Below are positions 36,823 through 46,274 of a stretch of DNA of 64,000 nt, piece after piece (positions within the stretch are counted from its first letter, which is position 1; every line of letters starts with the position of its first letter). Under the pieces are notes generated by a model. The model was not told where the DNA came from. It ran no database searches and worked only from the letters and a program-made list of their open reading frames with translations. The translations under genes were made by a program, and so were the position numbers. Source of the stretch: JBAJNN01 sp036881905 (lineage in GTDB: Bacteria; Pseudomonadota; Alphaproteobacteria; Rhizobiales; Im1); NCBI GenBank assembly GCA_036881905.1, contig JBAJNN010000002.1:1-64000 (forward strand), given 5' to 3'.

Positions 36823-37149
36823 CGAAAACCCTCTTGCAGTGTGCTTACGCAACCAAAAGCCACAGCGAACAGCCTCCTGGCGATCATTGCCACCGGCCCT
36901 GAGCATTGCCGGGAACAAGGCTCGAAGTTGACCAATGAAACCACTCTTTGAAAACCATAAATAATGTTACGTCTCTTAAGTGGGCAATGTCAATGCGATT
37001 GACGAGGTCACGCCTTGTACCATTTTGTTCCAATCATTGTTTAACCAATTTACGGCTCAGTCGATCGCTCGAAGGCGCGGATATCGGCTTTCGCGTCGGC
37101 GTCAACCGTCACGCAAGCCGCATTATGATGAAAAGCACGGGTAAAGAGA
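36823..37149. other. Divergent intergenic region between ffh and the amidase gene
   Basis: About 325 bases carry the promoters of ffh (minus) and the amidase (plus). No gene is supported. The segment from 36950 to 37060 is AT-rich, but I could not define paired -35 and -10 boxes with confidence. Confidence 0.5.
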
Positions 37150-38670
37150 ATGATCAATCTCGGGCGGATCATGCGTTGGGGCGTGCGGAGTCTGGTGGCT
37201 GCGCTCATCATTGCGTTTGTGTTTTTCAGGCTTTCCGATGATCGCTCGCAGCCCCCGCCGTTGATCGCGGACACCGACGCTCTGGCCACGGTAACGGCGA
37301 CCAGAGTGGGCGGCGATGACCGCAGGACGCGATTCGTCGCCGATTTGACCACGGCGCGCGGTTTCAGCGTGTATGTCATTTCCGATCCCTTCAGGGTCGT
37401 CATCGACCTGTCCCGGGTCGAATTCGACCTTACCCCCGGGATAGGGTTGCGAGGGCGCGGTCTCATAAAATCCTATCGTTATGGTGAGTTCGCGCCGGAC
37501 AAGTCGCGAATCGTGCTTGACGCCAATGCGCCGGTTCTTATCGAGAAAGCCTATGTCACGAAAGTCCATGATGGGCAGCCCGCCCGCCTTGTCGTTGATC
37601 TCGTCAGAACCGACCAGGCAACGTTCGACAGGATCCTTCAACATGTCAGCAAGACCATTCACGCCGACGACAAAGCACGCGATACTGGGTCCGAAGCCTC
37701 AGACATTCGTCGCTCAACAGTAACGGGTCGCTTGGACACGGTGCCGGTGCCGCCGCGCAACCCCGAAGATCGCACGCAAAGTAACCCCCCACCGGCGCGG
37801 ACAACCGAGCAGGAGAAAAGGCCGTCCCGTGCCGATGCCCACGAGCCAGCGATCGCCGCGGCGGCCGGTGCGGATAACAGTGCTTTCGATAAGGCCTATG
37901 CTGCTCTTAAGCAGGTCATGTCTGCATTATCGGCCCCACCGCCGCTGCCGCCAGCCAAACCGAGAAACGTCCGTCCCGACAAGCCCGTCATTGTCCTCGA
38001 TCCCGGCCATGGCGGCATTGATCCGGGAGCCACCAGTGCGTCCGGCCGCAAGGAAAAAAACCTGGTTCTAGCTTTTGCCCGAATGCTCCGCGACAAACTT
38101 ATGGCCACTAAGCGATATAGTGTTGTGATGACGCGCGACAATGACAATTTCGTCACTTTGGGCAACCGGGTCAGGTTCGCCCGCCGCAACCATGCCGATT
38201 TGTTCCTGTCGATTCATGCTGATTCGCTAAAGAGCGGCAATGCCCGTGGCGCAACCGTCTACACGGTCTCGAAACGCGCCTCCGACCGCACCGCGGCCGC
38301 AATTGCTGCCAGCCAAAATCGTGTCGATCTGCTCGCAGGCATTGATGTGAAAGCCGAAAGCGATGATGTCGCGGGGATCTTGATCGATCTTATCCAGCAT
38401 GAAACCCAAAGCGCCTCGCTTTATTTCGCTAAAACTCTGGTCGCCCGTATGGGCAAGGTGACGCGGATGAATAATCGCCCGCACCGCTCCGCCGGATTCC
38501 GTGTTCTGCGCGCCCCCGACGTGCCGTCGGTGCTGGTGGAATTGGGATATTTATCGAGTCGGTCGGATGAAAAACTGATGTTCCAAGAGCACTGGCGCGC
38601 CAATGTGGTGGCCGCCATGGTGCATGCCATCGATGCGTTCTTCGACGCCAAATCGAACTTTGGCGGGTAG
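37150..38670 (+). CDS. amiC: N-acetylmuramoyl-L-alanine amidase (AmiC type)
   Basis: A 506-residue periplasmic cell-wall hydrolase. It has an N-terminal membrane or signal helix (residues about 10-28), an AMIN targeting domain (about 45-155, with FSVYVISDPFRVVIDLSRVE), a low-complexity Pro-rich linker, and an amidase_3 domain (about 280-500). The zinc ligands are in VLDPGHGGIDPG and LFLSIHADS, and the catalytic Glu is in SVLVELGYLSSRSDE. It cleaves peptide stems during septum splitting. It lies upstream of PBP1A, and FtsEX elsewhere in the window may regulate it. AmiA/B/C subtypes cannot be separated here. Confidence 0.88.
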   Translation: MINLGRIMRWGVRSLVAALIIAFVFFRLSDDRSQPPPLIADTDALATVTATRVGGDDRRTRFVADLTTARGFSVYVISDPFRVVIDLSRVEFDLTPGIGLRGRGLIKSYRYGEFAPDKSRIVLDANAPVLIEKAYVTKVHDGQPARLVVDLVRTDQATFDRILQHVSKTIHADDKARDTGSEASDIRRSTVTGRLDTVPVPPRNPEDRTQSNPPPARTTEQEKRPSRADAHEPAIAAAAGADNSAFDKAYAALKQVMSALSAPPPLPPAKPRNVRPDKPVIVLDPGHGGIDPGATSASGRKEKNLVLAFARMLRDKLMATKRYSVVMTRDNDNFVTLGNRVRFARRNHADLFLSIHADSLKSGNARGATVYTVSKRASDRTAAAIAASQNRVDLLAGIDVKAESDDVAGILIDLIQHETQSASLYFAKTLVARMGKVTRMNNRPHRSAGFRVLRAPDVPSVLVELGYLSSRSDEKLMFQEHWRANVVAAMVHAIDAFFDAKSNFGG

Positions 38671-38751
38671 GGGGGTGGAGGGTGACCGGATCGGACATTC
38701 ATGGGCCGCCCGACCGGGCATGCGGTCCGGTGTCCGGTGCCGATTGCCGCA

Positions 38752-38781
38752 TTGACATTTTTTGAATTCGGTCTCTAATGT
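38752..38781 (+). promoter_or_regulatory. Probable sigma-70 promoter of the PBP1A gene
   Basis: TTGACA (38752-38757) and TAATGT (38776-38781) are 18 bases apart and lie about 40 bases before the ATG at 38820. The -35 is a perfect consensus match. Confidence 0.55.
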
Positions 38782-38819
38782 GACACACGCTTTTGTTGTC
38801 GATTGTCTAAGAGAGTTTT

Positions 38820-41306
38820 ATGTTCAGACTGATCGGAATCGCCGTTGCCGCTGGTTTCGCCCTCTTACTTGGCGTCGCCGGTTTTCTGGCCTATACGGTT
38901 ATCGATATTGCCGACGATCTGCCCGATTACGCCAAACTCGCCGAATACGAACCTCCGGTCATGACCCGGGTCCATGCCGGCGATGGGTCGCTGATTGCGG
39001 AATATGCCGATGAAAAACGCCTGTTCGTGCCGGTGAACGCTATCCCTAAGCGTCTCGTCGCGGCGTTTGTTTCCGCCGAGGACAAAACGTTTTTCGAGCA
39101 TGGCGGGTTCAGCCTTCCCGGCATAGCGCGTGCCGCCATGACCGATATTCGCATCATCCTCTCAGGGCGGCACAAACCCTTGGTCGGTGCCTCTACCATC
39201 ACCCAGCAAGTGGCGAGAAACCTGCTGTTGTTGTCGAATGAGCAAACCGCGATGCGCAAACTCAAGGAAGCGCTTTTGACCTGGCGCATCGAACATGCTT
39301 TTTCAAAAGAGGAAATTCTTGAACTCTATCTCAATGAAATCTGGCTGGGTTTGAGGTCCTACGGTGTTGCTGCGGCGTCCTTGAATTATTTCGGCAAATC
39401 GCTCGATGAGCTCGATCTGGCCCAAATGGCCTATCTCGCTGCCCTGCCGAAGGGGCCTCACAATTACAATCCCTTCACTCGCGAAAAACGTGCCATTCAA
39501 CGTCGCAACTGGGTAATCGGGCAAATGCTGGAAAATGGCTATGTGAGCGAAGCCGAGGCCGCAGAGGCCGTCGGCGAACCTCTGGGCGTCGTCAAGCATG
39601 CTCCCAGCCCGCAGGTTTTTTCCGCGGCGTATTTTTCCGAGGAAGTCCGCCGCGAACTGATCGATCTTTATGGCCGAGACAAGCTCTATGAAGGCGGGCT
39701 TTCCGTCCGCACCACGCTCAGCCCGAAATTGCAGGCTCTGGCGGTTCGCTGTTTGCGTCAGGGCCTTGTCGATTTCGACCGCAAGCGGGGCTTTCGCGGC
39801 CCGGTCGAACATTTATCGCCCGATGGCGATTGGGGGCGAGAACTGGCCGCCATCGACGCGCCCGCCGATCTGAAACCGTGGAGACTGGCGATCGTTCTTA
39901 AGATCAACAAGGACTCCGTTTCCATTGGCCTTCGCCCAAAGGTCAGGGCCGGCGATCCGGTTAACGACAAGCGCGACTATGGGCGCATTCCGCTAGAGTC
40001 GATGAGATGGGCGCGCAAAGCGTTGAAGGACGGGAAACTCGGGCCTGAAATCACTGCGCCGGGCGATGTTCTGGCTGCGGGCGACATCGTTTATGTCGCC
40101 CCCGGCGATGCGCTGGATCAGTGGCGGTTGATGCGAATGCCGGAGATTCAAGGCGCAATGGTCGTCATGGATCCGCATACCGGCCGGGTGCTGGCGCTGG
40201 TTGGAGGGTTCAGCTATGCCATGAGCCAGTTCGACCGCGCCATTCAGGCCAAAAGGCAGCCTGGCTCCGCCTTCAAGCCGGTGGTTTACGCCGCCGCTCT
40301 CGATAGTGGATACACGCCGGCGAGCGTGGTGCTCGACGCGCCGATCAGCGTGAAGCTGAAAAATGGCGAGGACTGGATACCGCGCAATTACGAGCGCGAC
40401 TTTTACGGCCCCTCGACGCTGCGTCGCGGCATAGAATTGTCGCGCAATGTGATGACCGTCAGACTCGCCAATGATATGGGTTTGGGAAAAATCGTCGATT
40501 ATGCAGTGAAGTTAGGCGTTTACGACCAAGCGCCGGCCTTCCCCTCGATCGTGCTGGGGGCGCGGGAAACGACATTGCTGCGGCTGACGACCGCCTATGC
40601 CATCTTCGACAATGGAGGCAAACGTATCGACGCGACTCTGATCGATCGCATACAGGACCGTTATGGCAAAACCATCTATCGCCATGGCAAGCGTGAATGC
40701 CCTGGCTGTCGGGCGCAAAGCTGGAACGGTCAGGACGAACCGGAGGTGATCGACCGGCGCGAGCAGGCCTTAAGCCCTTATACCGCTTATCAGATTACCT
40801 CGATGCTGGAGGGGGTCGTGCGCCACGGAACCGGGCGCATCGTGGGCAGACTCGTCTCCAAGCCGCTGGCCGGCAAGACCGGAACCACCAATGACTGGAA
40901 GGATGCCTGGTTTGTCGGCTATTCTTCCGATCTCGCCGTCGGCGTTTATGTCGGCTATGATATGCCGCGCAGCATGGGGAAGAAAAGCCCGGGCAGCGCG
41001 GTCGCCGCGCCGATTTTCGCCGATTTCATGAAATCGGCGCTTGAAAATGCGCCGGCCATTCCCTTTCGCGTTCCCCCTGGCACCCGATTCATCCCGATCG
41101 ACTCGAAAACGGGTCAGCGGGCAGCCTATGGCGGCGCTAATGTTATCCTCGAAGCCTTTAAGCCGGGCAGTGGCCCGGCCCATGAGACCGTCGTCATTGG
41201 CGCGGGCGGGCGCGTGGCTGCCGACCGCGGTGATACTGGCCAAACCGCGCAACCCCCCGCCACCCGCGAACCACGACTCGGCACCGGCACCGGTGGCTTA
41301 TACTGA
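38820..41306 (+). CDS. mrcA: Penicillin-binding protein 1A
   Basis: An 828-residue bifunctional class A PBP. One N-terminal membrane helix is followed by a GT51 glycosyltransferase (catalytic Glu87 in SAEDKTFFEHGGF, then ASTITQQVARNLLL). The OB-like insert and transpeptidase follow: GSAFKP with the acylated Ser near residue 483, SRN in ELSRNVMTV, and KTGTT near residue 685. It polymerises and crosslinks peptidoglycan. The C-terminal 60 residues are Gly/Pro-rich and poorly conserved. It has its own promoter and follows the amidase. Confidence 0.95.
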   Translation: MFRLIGIAVAAGFALLLGVAGFLAYTVIDIADDLPDYAKLAEYEPPVMTRVHAGDGSLIAEYADEKRLFVPVNAIPKRLVAAFVSAEDKTFFEHGGFSLPGIARAAMTDIRIILSGRHKPLVGASTITQQVARNLLLLSNEQTAMRKLKEALLTWRIEHAFSKEEILELYLNEIWLGLRSYGVAAASLNYFGKSLDELDLAQMAYLAALPKGPHNYNPFTREKRAIQRRNWVIGQMLENGYVSEAEAAEAVGEPLGVVKHAPSPQVFSAAYFSEEVRRELIDLYGRDKLYEGGLSVRTTLSPKLQALAVRCLRQGLVDFDRKRGFRGPVEHLSPDGDWGRELAAIDAPADLKPWRLAIVLKINKDSVSIGLRPKVRAGDPVNDKRDYGRIPLESMRWARKALKDGKLGPEITAPGDVLAAGDIVYVAPGDALDQWRLMRMPEIQGAMVVMDPHTGRVLALVGGFSYAMSQFDRAIQAKRQPGSAFKPVVYAAALDSGYTPASVVLDAPISVKLKNGEDWIPRNYERDFYGPSTLRRGIELSRNVMTVRLANDMGLGKIVDYAVKLGVYDQAPAFPSIVLGARETTLLRLTTAYAIFDNGGKRIDATLIDRIQDRYGKTIYRHGKRECPGCRAQSWNGQDEPEVIDRREQALSPYTAYQITSMLEGVVRHGTGRIVGRLVSKPLAGKTGTTNDWKDAWFVGYSSDLAVGVYVGYDMPRSMGKKSPGSAVAAPIFADFMKSALENAPAIPFRVPPGTRFIPIDSKTGQRAAYGGANVILEAFKPGSGPAHETVVIGAGGRVAADRGDTGQTAQPPATREPRLGTGTGGLY

Positions 41307-41543
41307 CGTGCCCGCGCCGGAGTCTTTGAATTTCATTGTTATTGAGGGAATTCCGGTTTCGGCCACTCGCCTGAAAGCTGGTAACCCCGAAGCCCGGAGT
41401 CTGCCGGGGAGCACCCGACGCGAAAACATTTTGAGGCGACAAATCGATCACGGTACAAAACGAGACAGAAGCAACAGAGTCATGTCCGTTGCCACTCACC
41501 GCGAAAGCTCACAGATATTGACTCTAAACAAGCCTGACCGACC

Positions 41544-42971
41544 TCATAATACATGCATATGCGACGCATCCATATGCAGCGGATCATGGTAAGGCGGACT
41601 GTGGCTGGCTGTCTCAGTATCAGAAGCTGTCGGCTTTACGCCGTCTATCTCGGGGGCAGAGGTTATATCCTTCCCTTCAGCGCCGATAAACACCTGAACG
41701 ACGTCCTCATGCGATAAATAGTTCCACCGGTCATATTGCCAGATCACATAAGTATACCACTTATTTCCTTCCAGAACTGTAGTTTCAGTGAATTTCCAGC
41801 TACTGTCGTCTTCTGATAATTCTTTAGATAAGGCGACAACTGCCTTATCCGTCTCGGTTCCCGAGGTTACGAAGCCTTCCATGGCCCCCTTATGGACTAT
41901 TCCACTAGCATCGAAGTGGATTTTACCCTCATACCTTTTTATTACAACTGTCGCTCCCTTTTCCCCGTTCCCTTGAAGGGTTGGCGTCGTATCAGAGGTT
42001 TTGAAGGTTTCGACAGGAAGCCCATCATACTTCGTATGATTGTCATCCAGTGAAGAAGACCATAGGGCGTTGACTTTGGAGGAATCGTCAACAACCTTCA
42101 CATTACTCAAATCCGTAACCTCAGTGTCGCCTACATAATCGAAAGGTTGAGACGAATCGGAGAAGGTGCCCTTCTCACCTTGCAGAACTACTAAATGATG
42201 CGTCTCATTATCGTCAATGAACTGAATTTTCCCGCTTGAAACAGTAACAGACCATGTCCCGTCAGCATAGGCCGTGGTTTTCGCGATTGGAAAAATTTCC
42301 ACTTTATCATCAGAAGCGCCTGAGTAAAATTTATCTGTGTGACTGTCAGTTGTTCCACGATGGACGGATGTAGCGGTTTCACTATCGAAAACATAGACCG
42401 TTGCCCCGGGCTCCGCGCCGGAACCGTGAATGGTCAGGGTTTTGTAGTCTTTGGGGATAGAGTCGCCGGACTTTATCTCTTCGGATCTCTCACGTGCAGA
42501 GTTGCTTACAAAGACGCCGTTAAAACCAAAACCACCGTGGCCCGGCCCAGTGTCAAACTCGCCGTCACCATCGTTGCTCTCGAAGACTCCGGCCGCGACC
42601 GCAACCGTTCCTATAGCGGCAACCGCACCCGCGGCCAGAAGGCCCGAGGTTCCAAGCAGACCGCCCGTGCCGCCGAGGCTTGCTCCAGCCGGTCCACCCG
42701 CCGTGCTTTCGACCTCCACCATGGGGATCGGTTGCACCACGCCCGCCGAAGCGGAGCCGGCGTTCAGCGCCGCCGCTTCGTTTGCCGCTACATCGCCACC
42801 GTCAGATTCTACGGCAGGCTTGTCGTCGTCGGCGTCAATGAAATAACCGGACACAACGACGGTCTCGCCATCCTTAAAGACCAACACCAGGTCGTCGCCA
42901 CGGCGCTTATAGCATTCAACGCCATTCTCTAAGCTCCGAGGTTGAAAACGCTGTTGTTCTTGGGTAGTCAT
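41544..42971 (-). CDS. Short BapA-like surface protein with Ig-like repeats
   Basis: A 475-residue protein. Residues about 1-50 resemble the BapA prefix domain of large type-I-secreted adhesins (YKRRGDDLVLVFKDGETVVV). A Gly/Ala-rich hydrophobic segment follows (LLGTSGLLAAGAVAAIGTVA, about residues 105-130). Two Ig-like units come next, around KTLTIHGSGAEPGATVYVFD and TPTLQGNGEKGATVVIKRY. The end is a His-rich tail (PPYHDPLHMDASHMHV). True adhesins of this class have thousands of residues and a C-terminal secretion signal, so this looks like a truncated or minimal version. Base composition is AT-richer than its neighbours. No secretion genes are nearby. Confidence 0.6.
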   Translation of the reverse strand: MTTQEQQRFQPRSLENGVECYKRRGDDLVLVFKDGETVVVSGYFIDADDDKPAVESDGGDVAANEAAALNAGSASAGVVQPIPMVEVESTAGGPAGASLGGTGGLLGTSGLLAAGAVAAIGTVAVAAGVFESNDGDGEFDTGPGHGGFGFNGVFVSNSARERSEEIKSGDSIPKDYKTLTIHGSGAEPGATVYVFDSETATSVHRGTTDSHTDKFYSGASDDKVEIFPIAKTTAYADGTWSVTVSSGKIQFIDDNETHHLVVLQGEKGTFSDSSQPFDYVGDTEVTDLSNVKVVDDSSKVNALWSSSLDDNHTKYDGLPVETFKTSDTTPTLQGNGEKGATVVIKRYEGKIHFDASGIVHKGAMEGFVTSGTETDKAVVALSKELSEDDSSWKFTETTVLEGNKWYTYVIWQYDRWNYLSHEDVVQVFIGAEGKDITSAPEIDGVKPTASDTETASHSPPYHDPLHMDASHMHVL

Positions 42972-43057
42972 AGTTCACCGTAAAATGTAAAGGGAAACGC
43001 AAAATTACTCGCAGAAGTTGAAATAATTCTTGTTTCATAGCGTTTTTCACCCAGCCA

Positions 43058-43085
43058 ATTATAAGTTTTATTTTATGATAGGCAA
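43058..43085 (-). promoter_or_regulatory. Promoter of the BapA-like gene
   Basis: On the minus strand TTGCCT (43085-43080) and TATAAT (43063-43058) are 16 bases apart, in a very AT-rich stretch about 90 bases before the ATG at 42971. The -10 is a perfect match. Confidence 0.6.
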
Positions 43086-43237
43086 CAGGCTTATATAAAT
43101 AATATAAAAGCTTGCATTATAGGAATAAGAATTCCTTCAACTGTGAAAAAGTCACTTTCATCCGAATCACGGATCGTGAAAGCGGCGACAGCCGAGCGCG
43201 GCGAAATGCCGATGACTGACTTCAGGCAGGCGAAATG

Positions 43238-43693
43238 TCAGGCCTTGCCAAATTCGGCGCGGCGATGGGCGAAAACAGCGTCGCGGGCCAAAACATCCGC
43301 GCGCTCATTGCCAGAATGGCCGGCATGGCCCTTGACCCAATGCCAGGTGATCCGGTGGGGGGCGAGGGCTTTATCGAGGCGCTGCCAGAGGTCTGAATTT
43401 TTGACCGGTTTGCGGGCGGCTGTTCGCCAGCCATTGGTTTTCCAGCGGGCGATCCAGCGGGTAATCCCATCACGCAGATAGGCCGAGTCGGTATGAAGAT
43501 CCACGCGGCAAGGCCGTTTGAGGGTTTCCAGCGCGGCGATGGCGGCTCGCAATTCCATGCGGTTGTTGGTGGTGTGGGCCTCGCCGCCCGACACCTCCCG
43601 TTCATGAGAATTATAGCGCAGAATTGCTCCCCAGCCCCCGGGGCCGGGATTGCCCGAACACGCGCCATCGGTAAAAATCTCTACATGTTTCAT
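43238..43693 (-). CDS. rnhA: Ribonuclease HI
   Basis: A 151-residue RNase H that degrades RNA in RNA-DNA hybrids. The four acidic catalytic residues are visible: Asp9 in IFTDGACSGNPGPGG, Glu47 in NNRMELRAA, Asp69 in HTDSAYLRDG and Asp133 in GNERADVLAR. I chose ATG 43693 (MKHVEIFTDG); a start at 43708 would add five residues. It lies 11 bases after the end of the thrB remnant, the normal alphaproteobacterial order, and stays intact while its operon partner has decayed. Confidence 0.95.
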   Translation of the reverse strand: MKHVEIFTDGACSGNPGPGGWGAILRYNSHEREVSGGEAHTTNNRMELRAAIAALETLKRPCRVDLHTDSAYLRDGITRWIARWKTNGWRTAARKPVKNSDLWQRLDKALAPHRITWHWVKGHAGHSGNERADVLARDAVFAHRRAEFGKA

Positions 43694-43704
43694 ATCACCC
43701 ACCG

Positions 43705-44666
43705 TCAAACCCCATAATCACTTATATTGGTTACGCAACGATGAAATCTCATTCGACGCACATAGGCCATCGGATCGTAAGGTTTCACCGCTGTCTCACT
43801 CCCCGTAGCGGCAAATCAGTCATAAGCTCGCGTGGCGAAAAACGCATTGCCGCGCCATGCGCGAGCACGGGCATGGCTTCACACTCTTCGCGAGACAATG
43901 GATGCTTGTTCTCATAGGCCTGCACCAGCGCGCAGGCTTTGGCCTTGTTGAACGAACCATCGCACTTAAAGCACCACGCATTCATGCAGACCGCGATGTC
44001 ATAGACGGAACTGTCAGGACAGGCGAAATAAAAATCAATGATCCTGACCATTTTTTCATTCATGAAAAAGACATTTTCAGGAAACAAATCAGCATAGATA
44101 ATATCACTCTCCAGGTCGCAAGGTCAACGGGCTTTAAGTCTGTCACGATCACCGGTAATTTCTGATTCGGGCCCTTGTTCGATCTCGTCCAGACGCCCAT
44201 GTCAACCGGCAATCAACTCACGCCAGGCAGATATGCCCAGCGTATTTTCCCGCGCGCCTTCGTAATCTGCTGCAGCGACATGCAATGCGGCCAGAGTCTC
44301 GCCAACCGCGCGGCAATGGGCGATATGGGGTTGGCGCGCCCACATGCCCTCAAGGAATGTAAACAGTGCTGCTCAACAACTGTTCAACTCGCGCAAAGCC
44401 CGGCCCGGGCGACCCCGCACCGGCGTCGGGCAAGCTATGCCGCGTTGCGCCAGATGGTCCATCAGACCAAGAAAAAACGGCAAAGCGCCACGGAAGGCAT
44501 GCTTTTCATAAAAGGTGAGAATGAAACGGTCATGTGTCGTCTGGACCAAATAACTCGTGTTCTCCAGGCCTTCCGCAATACCCTTGAACGAGGTCGGCGC
44601 GCTGACATTATGGGAGGCGATGAACTCCGCCAGAGTATCATCGTCGATATGCGTATAGACCGCCAT
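43705..44666 (-). pseudogene. thrB: Homoserine kinase ThrB, multiple UGA codons and a frameshift
   Basis: One frame from 44666 carries the whole N-terminal and middle part of ThrB: SFKGIAEGLENTSYLVQTTH, PFFLGLMDHLAQRGIACPTP, TFLEGMWARQPHIAHC and ADLFPENVFF, then IIDFYFACPDSSVYDIAVCM. It is interrupted only by TGA at 44373-44375, 44202-44204 and 44124-44126; the last follows KAR where the family has Trp-Pro. The catalytic HAD is changed to YAD. Near a T5 run (about 43828) the frame shifts. The C-terminus VKPYDPMAYVRRMRFHR continues to 43705, again after a TGA (43816-43818) at the conserved Tyr-Asp-Trp site. It once phosphorylated homoserine for threonine synthesis. Confidence 0.85.
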
Positions 44667-44692
44667 TGTCGCGGATACCGTAACCCCTGTTT

Positions 44693-45134
44693 TCAGCAGG
44701 GCTGACCAACACTACTGACACGCGCCGACAGGGTCTCTACGGCATCCTTGGTATCCGCCTTGACCCGTTTTCCAATCAGTCTTGCGAACACCGGCGCCAG
44801 CGGTCCGGTCATGGCAACGCAATGACAGATACGCGCAGGAGAGTCAGCCTGTTCCGGTAGACAGTCATGTTTGAACATGACGCCCTTCAGAGGCAGGCAC
44901 CCCTTGCTGTAGAACTTGCTGTTTGGCACAACTTCGGTGAGATCGAACGCAACCTCGGAAGCCGGTTTGGAGCTTCATCAGCCCCTTGGCGCTCTTAGTG
45001 AAGGGGCCTTCAAGGCGGACCCAGTCCAGACTGCGGTCCCAGCTGGGCCAGGTTTCGGTATCTTGTCATATGTCCCAGATGTGCGCAGACGTCGCTTGGG
45101 TGGGAACAGTTTTGGAGTAAGTCCAGTTAAACAT
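44693..45134 (-). pseudogene. SRPBCC-family (polyketide cyclase-like) protein, disrupted
   Basis: From ATG 45134 the frame reads MFNWTYSKTVPTQATSAHIW, then a TGA at 45066-45068, and continues TWPSWDRSLDWVRLEGPF. After about 44945 the match moves to another frame (ASEVAFDLTEVVPNSKFYSK, then HCVAMTGPLAPVFARLIGKR). These are the start and end of an intact SRPBCC fold, about 145 residues, that binds small hydrophobic ligands. The TGA follows the IWDI segment where relatives usually carry LWQD, so Trp was probably lost. One stop plus one frameshift make it a pseudogene. It sits between ispH and thrB. Confidence 0.75.
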
Positions 45135-45171
45135 GTCATCCTCATTCCGCTTTGTGATTTTTGAAAAAATG

Positions 45172-46194
45172 TCAGGCAGATTGCGCCCTGCCATGACGTA
45201 ATTCGCGGGGAAGATTGAATTCGACCGCTTCGCGCCGGGCCGATACGGTCTCGATCGTCACCGCGAAATCCTCGCGCAACCTGTCGGTCACCCCATCCAC
45301 CAAAATCTCCGGCGCCGAGGCGCTCGCCGTGACCCCCAGAGTCACGACGCCCTTGAGCTCGAGCCGGGCAATATCATCGGCGCCGCCTATGAGTCGGGCG
45401 CGCTTGCAGCCATGTCTCGTCGCCGCCTCGACCAAACGGCGGGAATTGGAGCTGTTGGGCGCGCCGATGACCAAGACCATATCGCATCTGGACGCGATGG
45501 CCTTCACCGCCTCCTGCCGGTTGGCGGTGGCATAGCAGATATCGGCCTTGCGCGGCCCGACAATAGCGGGAAAGCGGTGTTTGAGTCTGGCGACGATGGC
45601 GGCGGTGTCGTCCACCGACAGGGTGGTTTGGGTGATATAGGCCAGTTTTTCGGGCGAGCGGGGATAGAAGCTTTCCGCGTCGCGTTCGGTTTCGATCAGA
45701 CTCATGGCATGGACCGGAAGCTGGCCCATGGTGCCGATCACTTCCGGATGGCCTTCGTGGCCGATGAGGATGATCTCATAGCCGCGTTGGAACAGCTTTT
45801 CCGCTTCCCTATGCACTTTGGAGACCAGAGGGCAGGTTGCGTCGAGGGAAAACAGATTGCGCCGCCTGGCCGTGTCATGCACGCTCTTCGCCGCGCCATG
45901 GGCGGAGAGAATCACCGGCCGGTCGCCCGACGGCACTTCGCCCAATTCTTCAACGAAAACGGCGCCCTTGCGTTCCAGCGCCTCCACCACATGGCGATTG
46001 TGAACGATCTCATGGCGCACATAGACCGGTGCGCCATAGCGCTCAAGCGCCCGCTCCACAATTTCGACGGCGCGCACCACCCCAGCGCAGAAACCGCGCG
46101 GCGCGGCCAGCAGAATCTTCAGATGCGATTTTCGGCGTTCCGGCATCAGTTTTCCCGATTTATCCATGGATTGAGGTCCGTGCTCGCTTGACAA
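45172..46194 (-). CDS. ispH: 4-hydroxy-3-methylbut-2-enyl diphosphate reductase
   Basis: A 340-residue iron-sulfur enzyme of the MEP isoprenoid pathway. The three cluster cysteines lie in APRGFCAGVVRAVE, DATCPLVSKVHRE and ADICYATANRQEAV. Other motifs are HEIVHNRHVVEALE, SAHGAAKSV and the TQTTLSVDDTA segment. The first 25 residues are variable; an ATG closer to PERRKSHLKILLAAP is possible. It begins the former ispH-(SRPBCC)-thrB-rnhA cluster. Confidence 0.95.
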   Translation of the reverse strand: MSSEHGPQSMDKSGKLMPERRKSHLKILLAAPRGFCAGVVRAVEIVERALERYGAPVYVRHEIVHNRHVVEALERKGAVFVEELGEVPSGDRPVILSAHGAAKSVHDTARRRNLFSLDATCPLVSKVHREAEKLFQRGYEIILIGHEGHPEVIGTMGQLPVHAMSLIETERDAESFYPRSPEKLAYITQTTLSVDDTAAIVARLKHRFPAIVGPRKADICYATANRQEAVKAIASRCDMVLVIGAPNSSNSRRLVEAATRHGCKRARLIGGADDIARLELKGVVTLGVTASASAPEILVDGVTDRLREDFAVTIETVSARREAVEFNLPRELRHGRAQSA

Positions 46195-46274
46195 ACTCTC
46201 AGGACCTGTCTACTTCGGCGAATATGCGCCGGTCAACACCGGCTTTGTGTTAAGCGAACACAAGTGCAATGATC

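Noticed and set aside
7724..45068. Reading UGA as tryptophan throughout the genome (genetic code 4)
   Set aside because: All core genes are open with TGG for Trp, and several (nitrilase, plsC, gcvT, gcvPB, both MFS genes) end properly at TGA. Only decayed genes have internal UGA, and some of these also have frameshifts.
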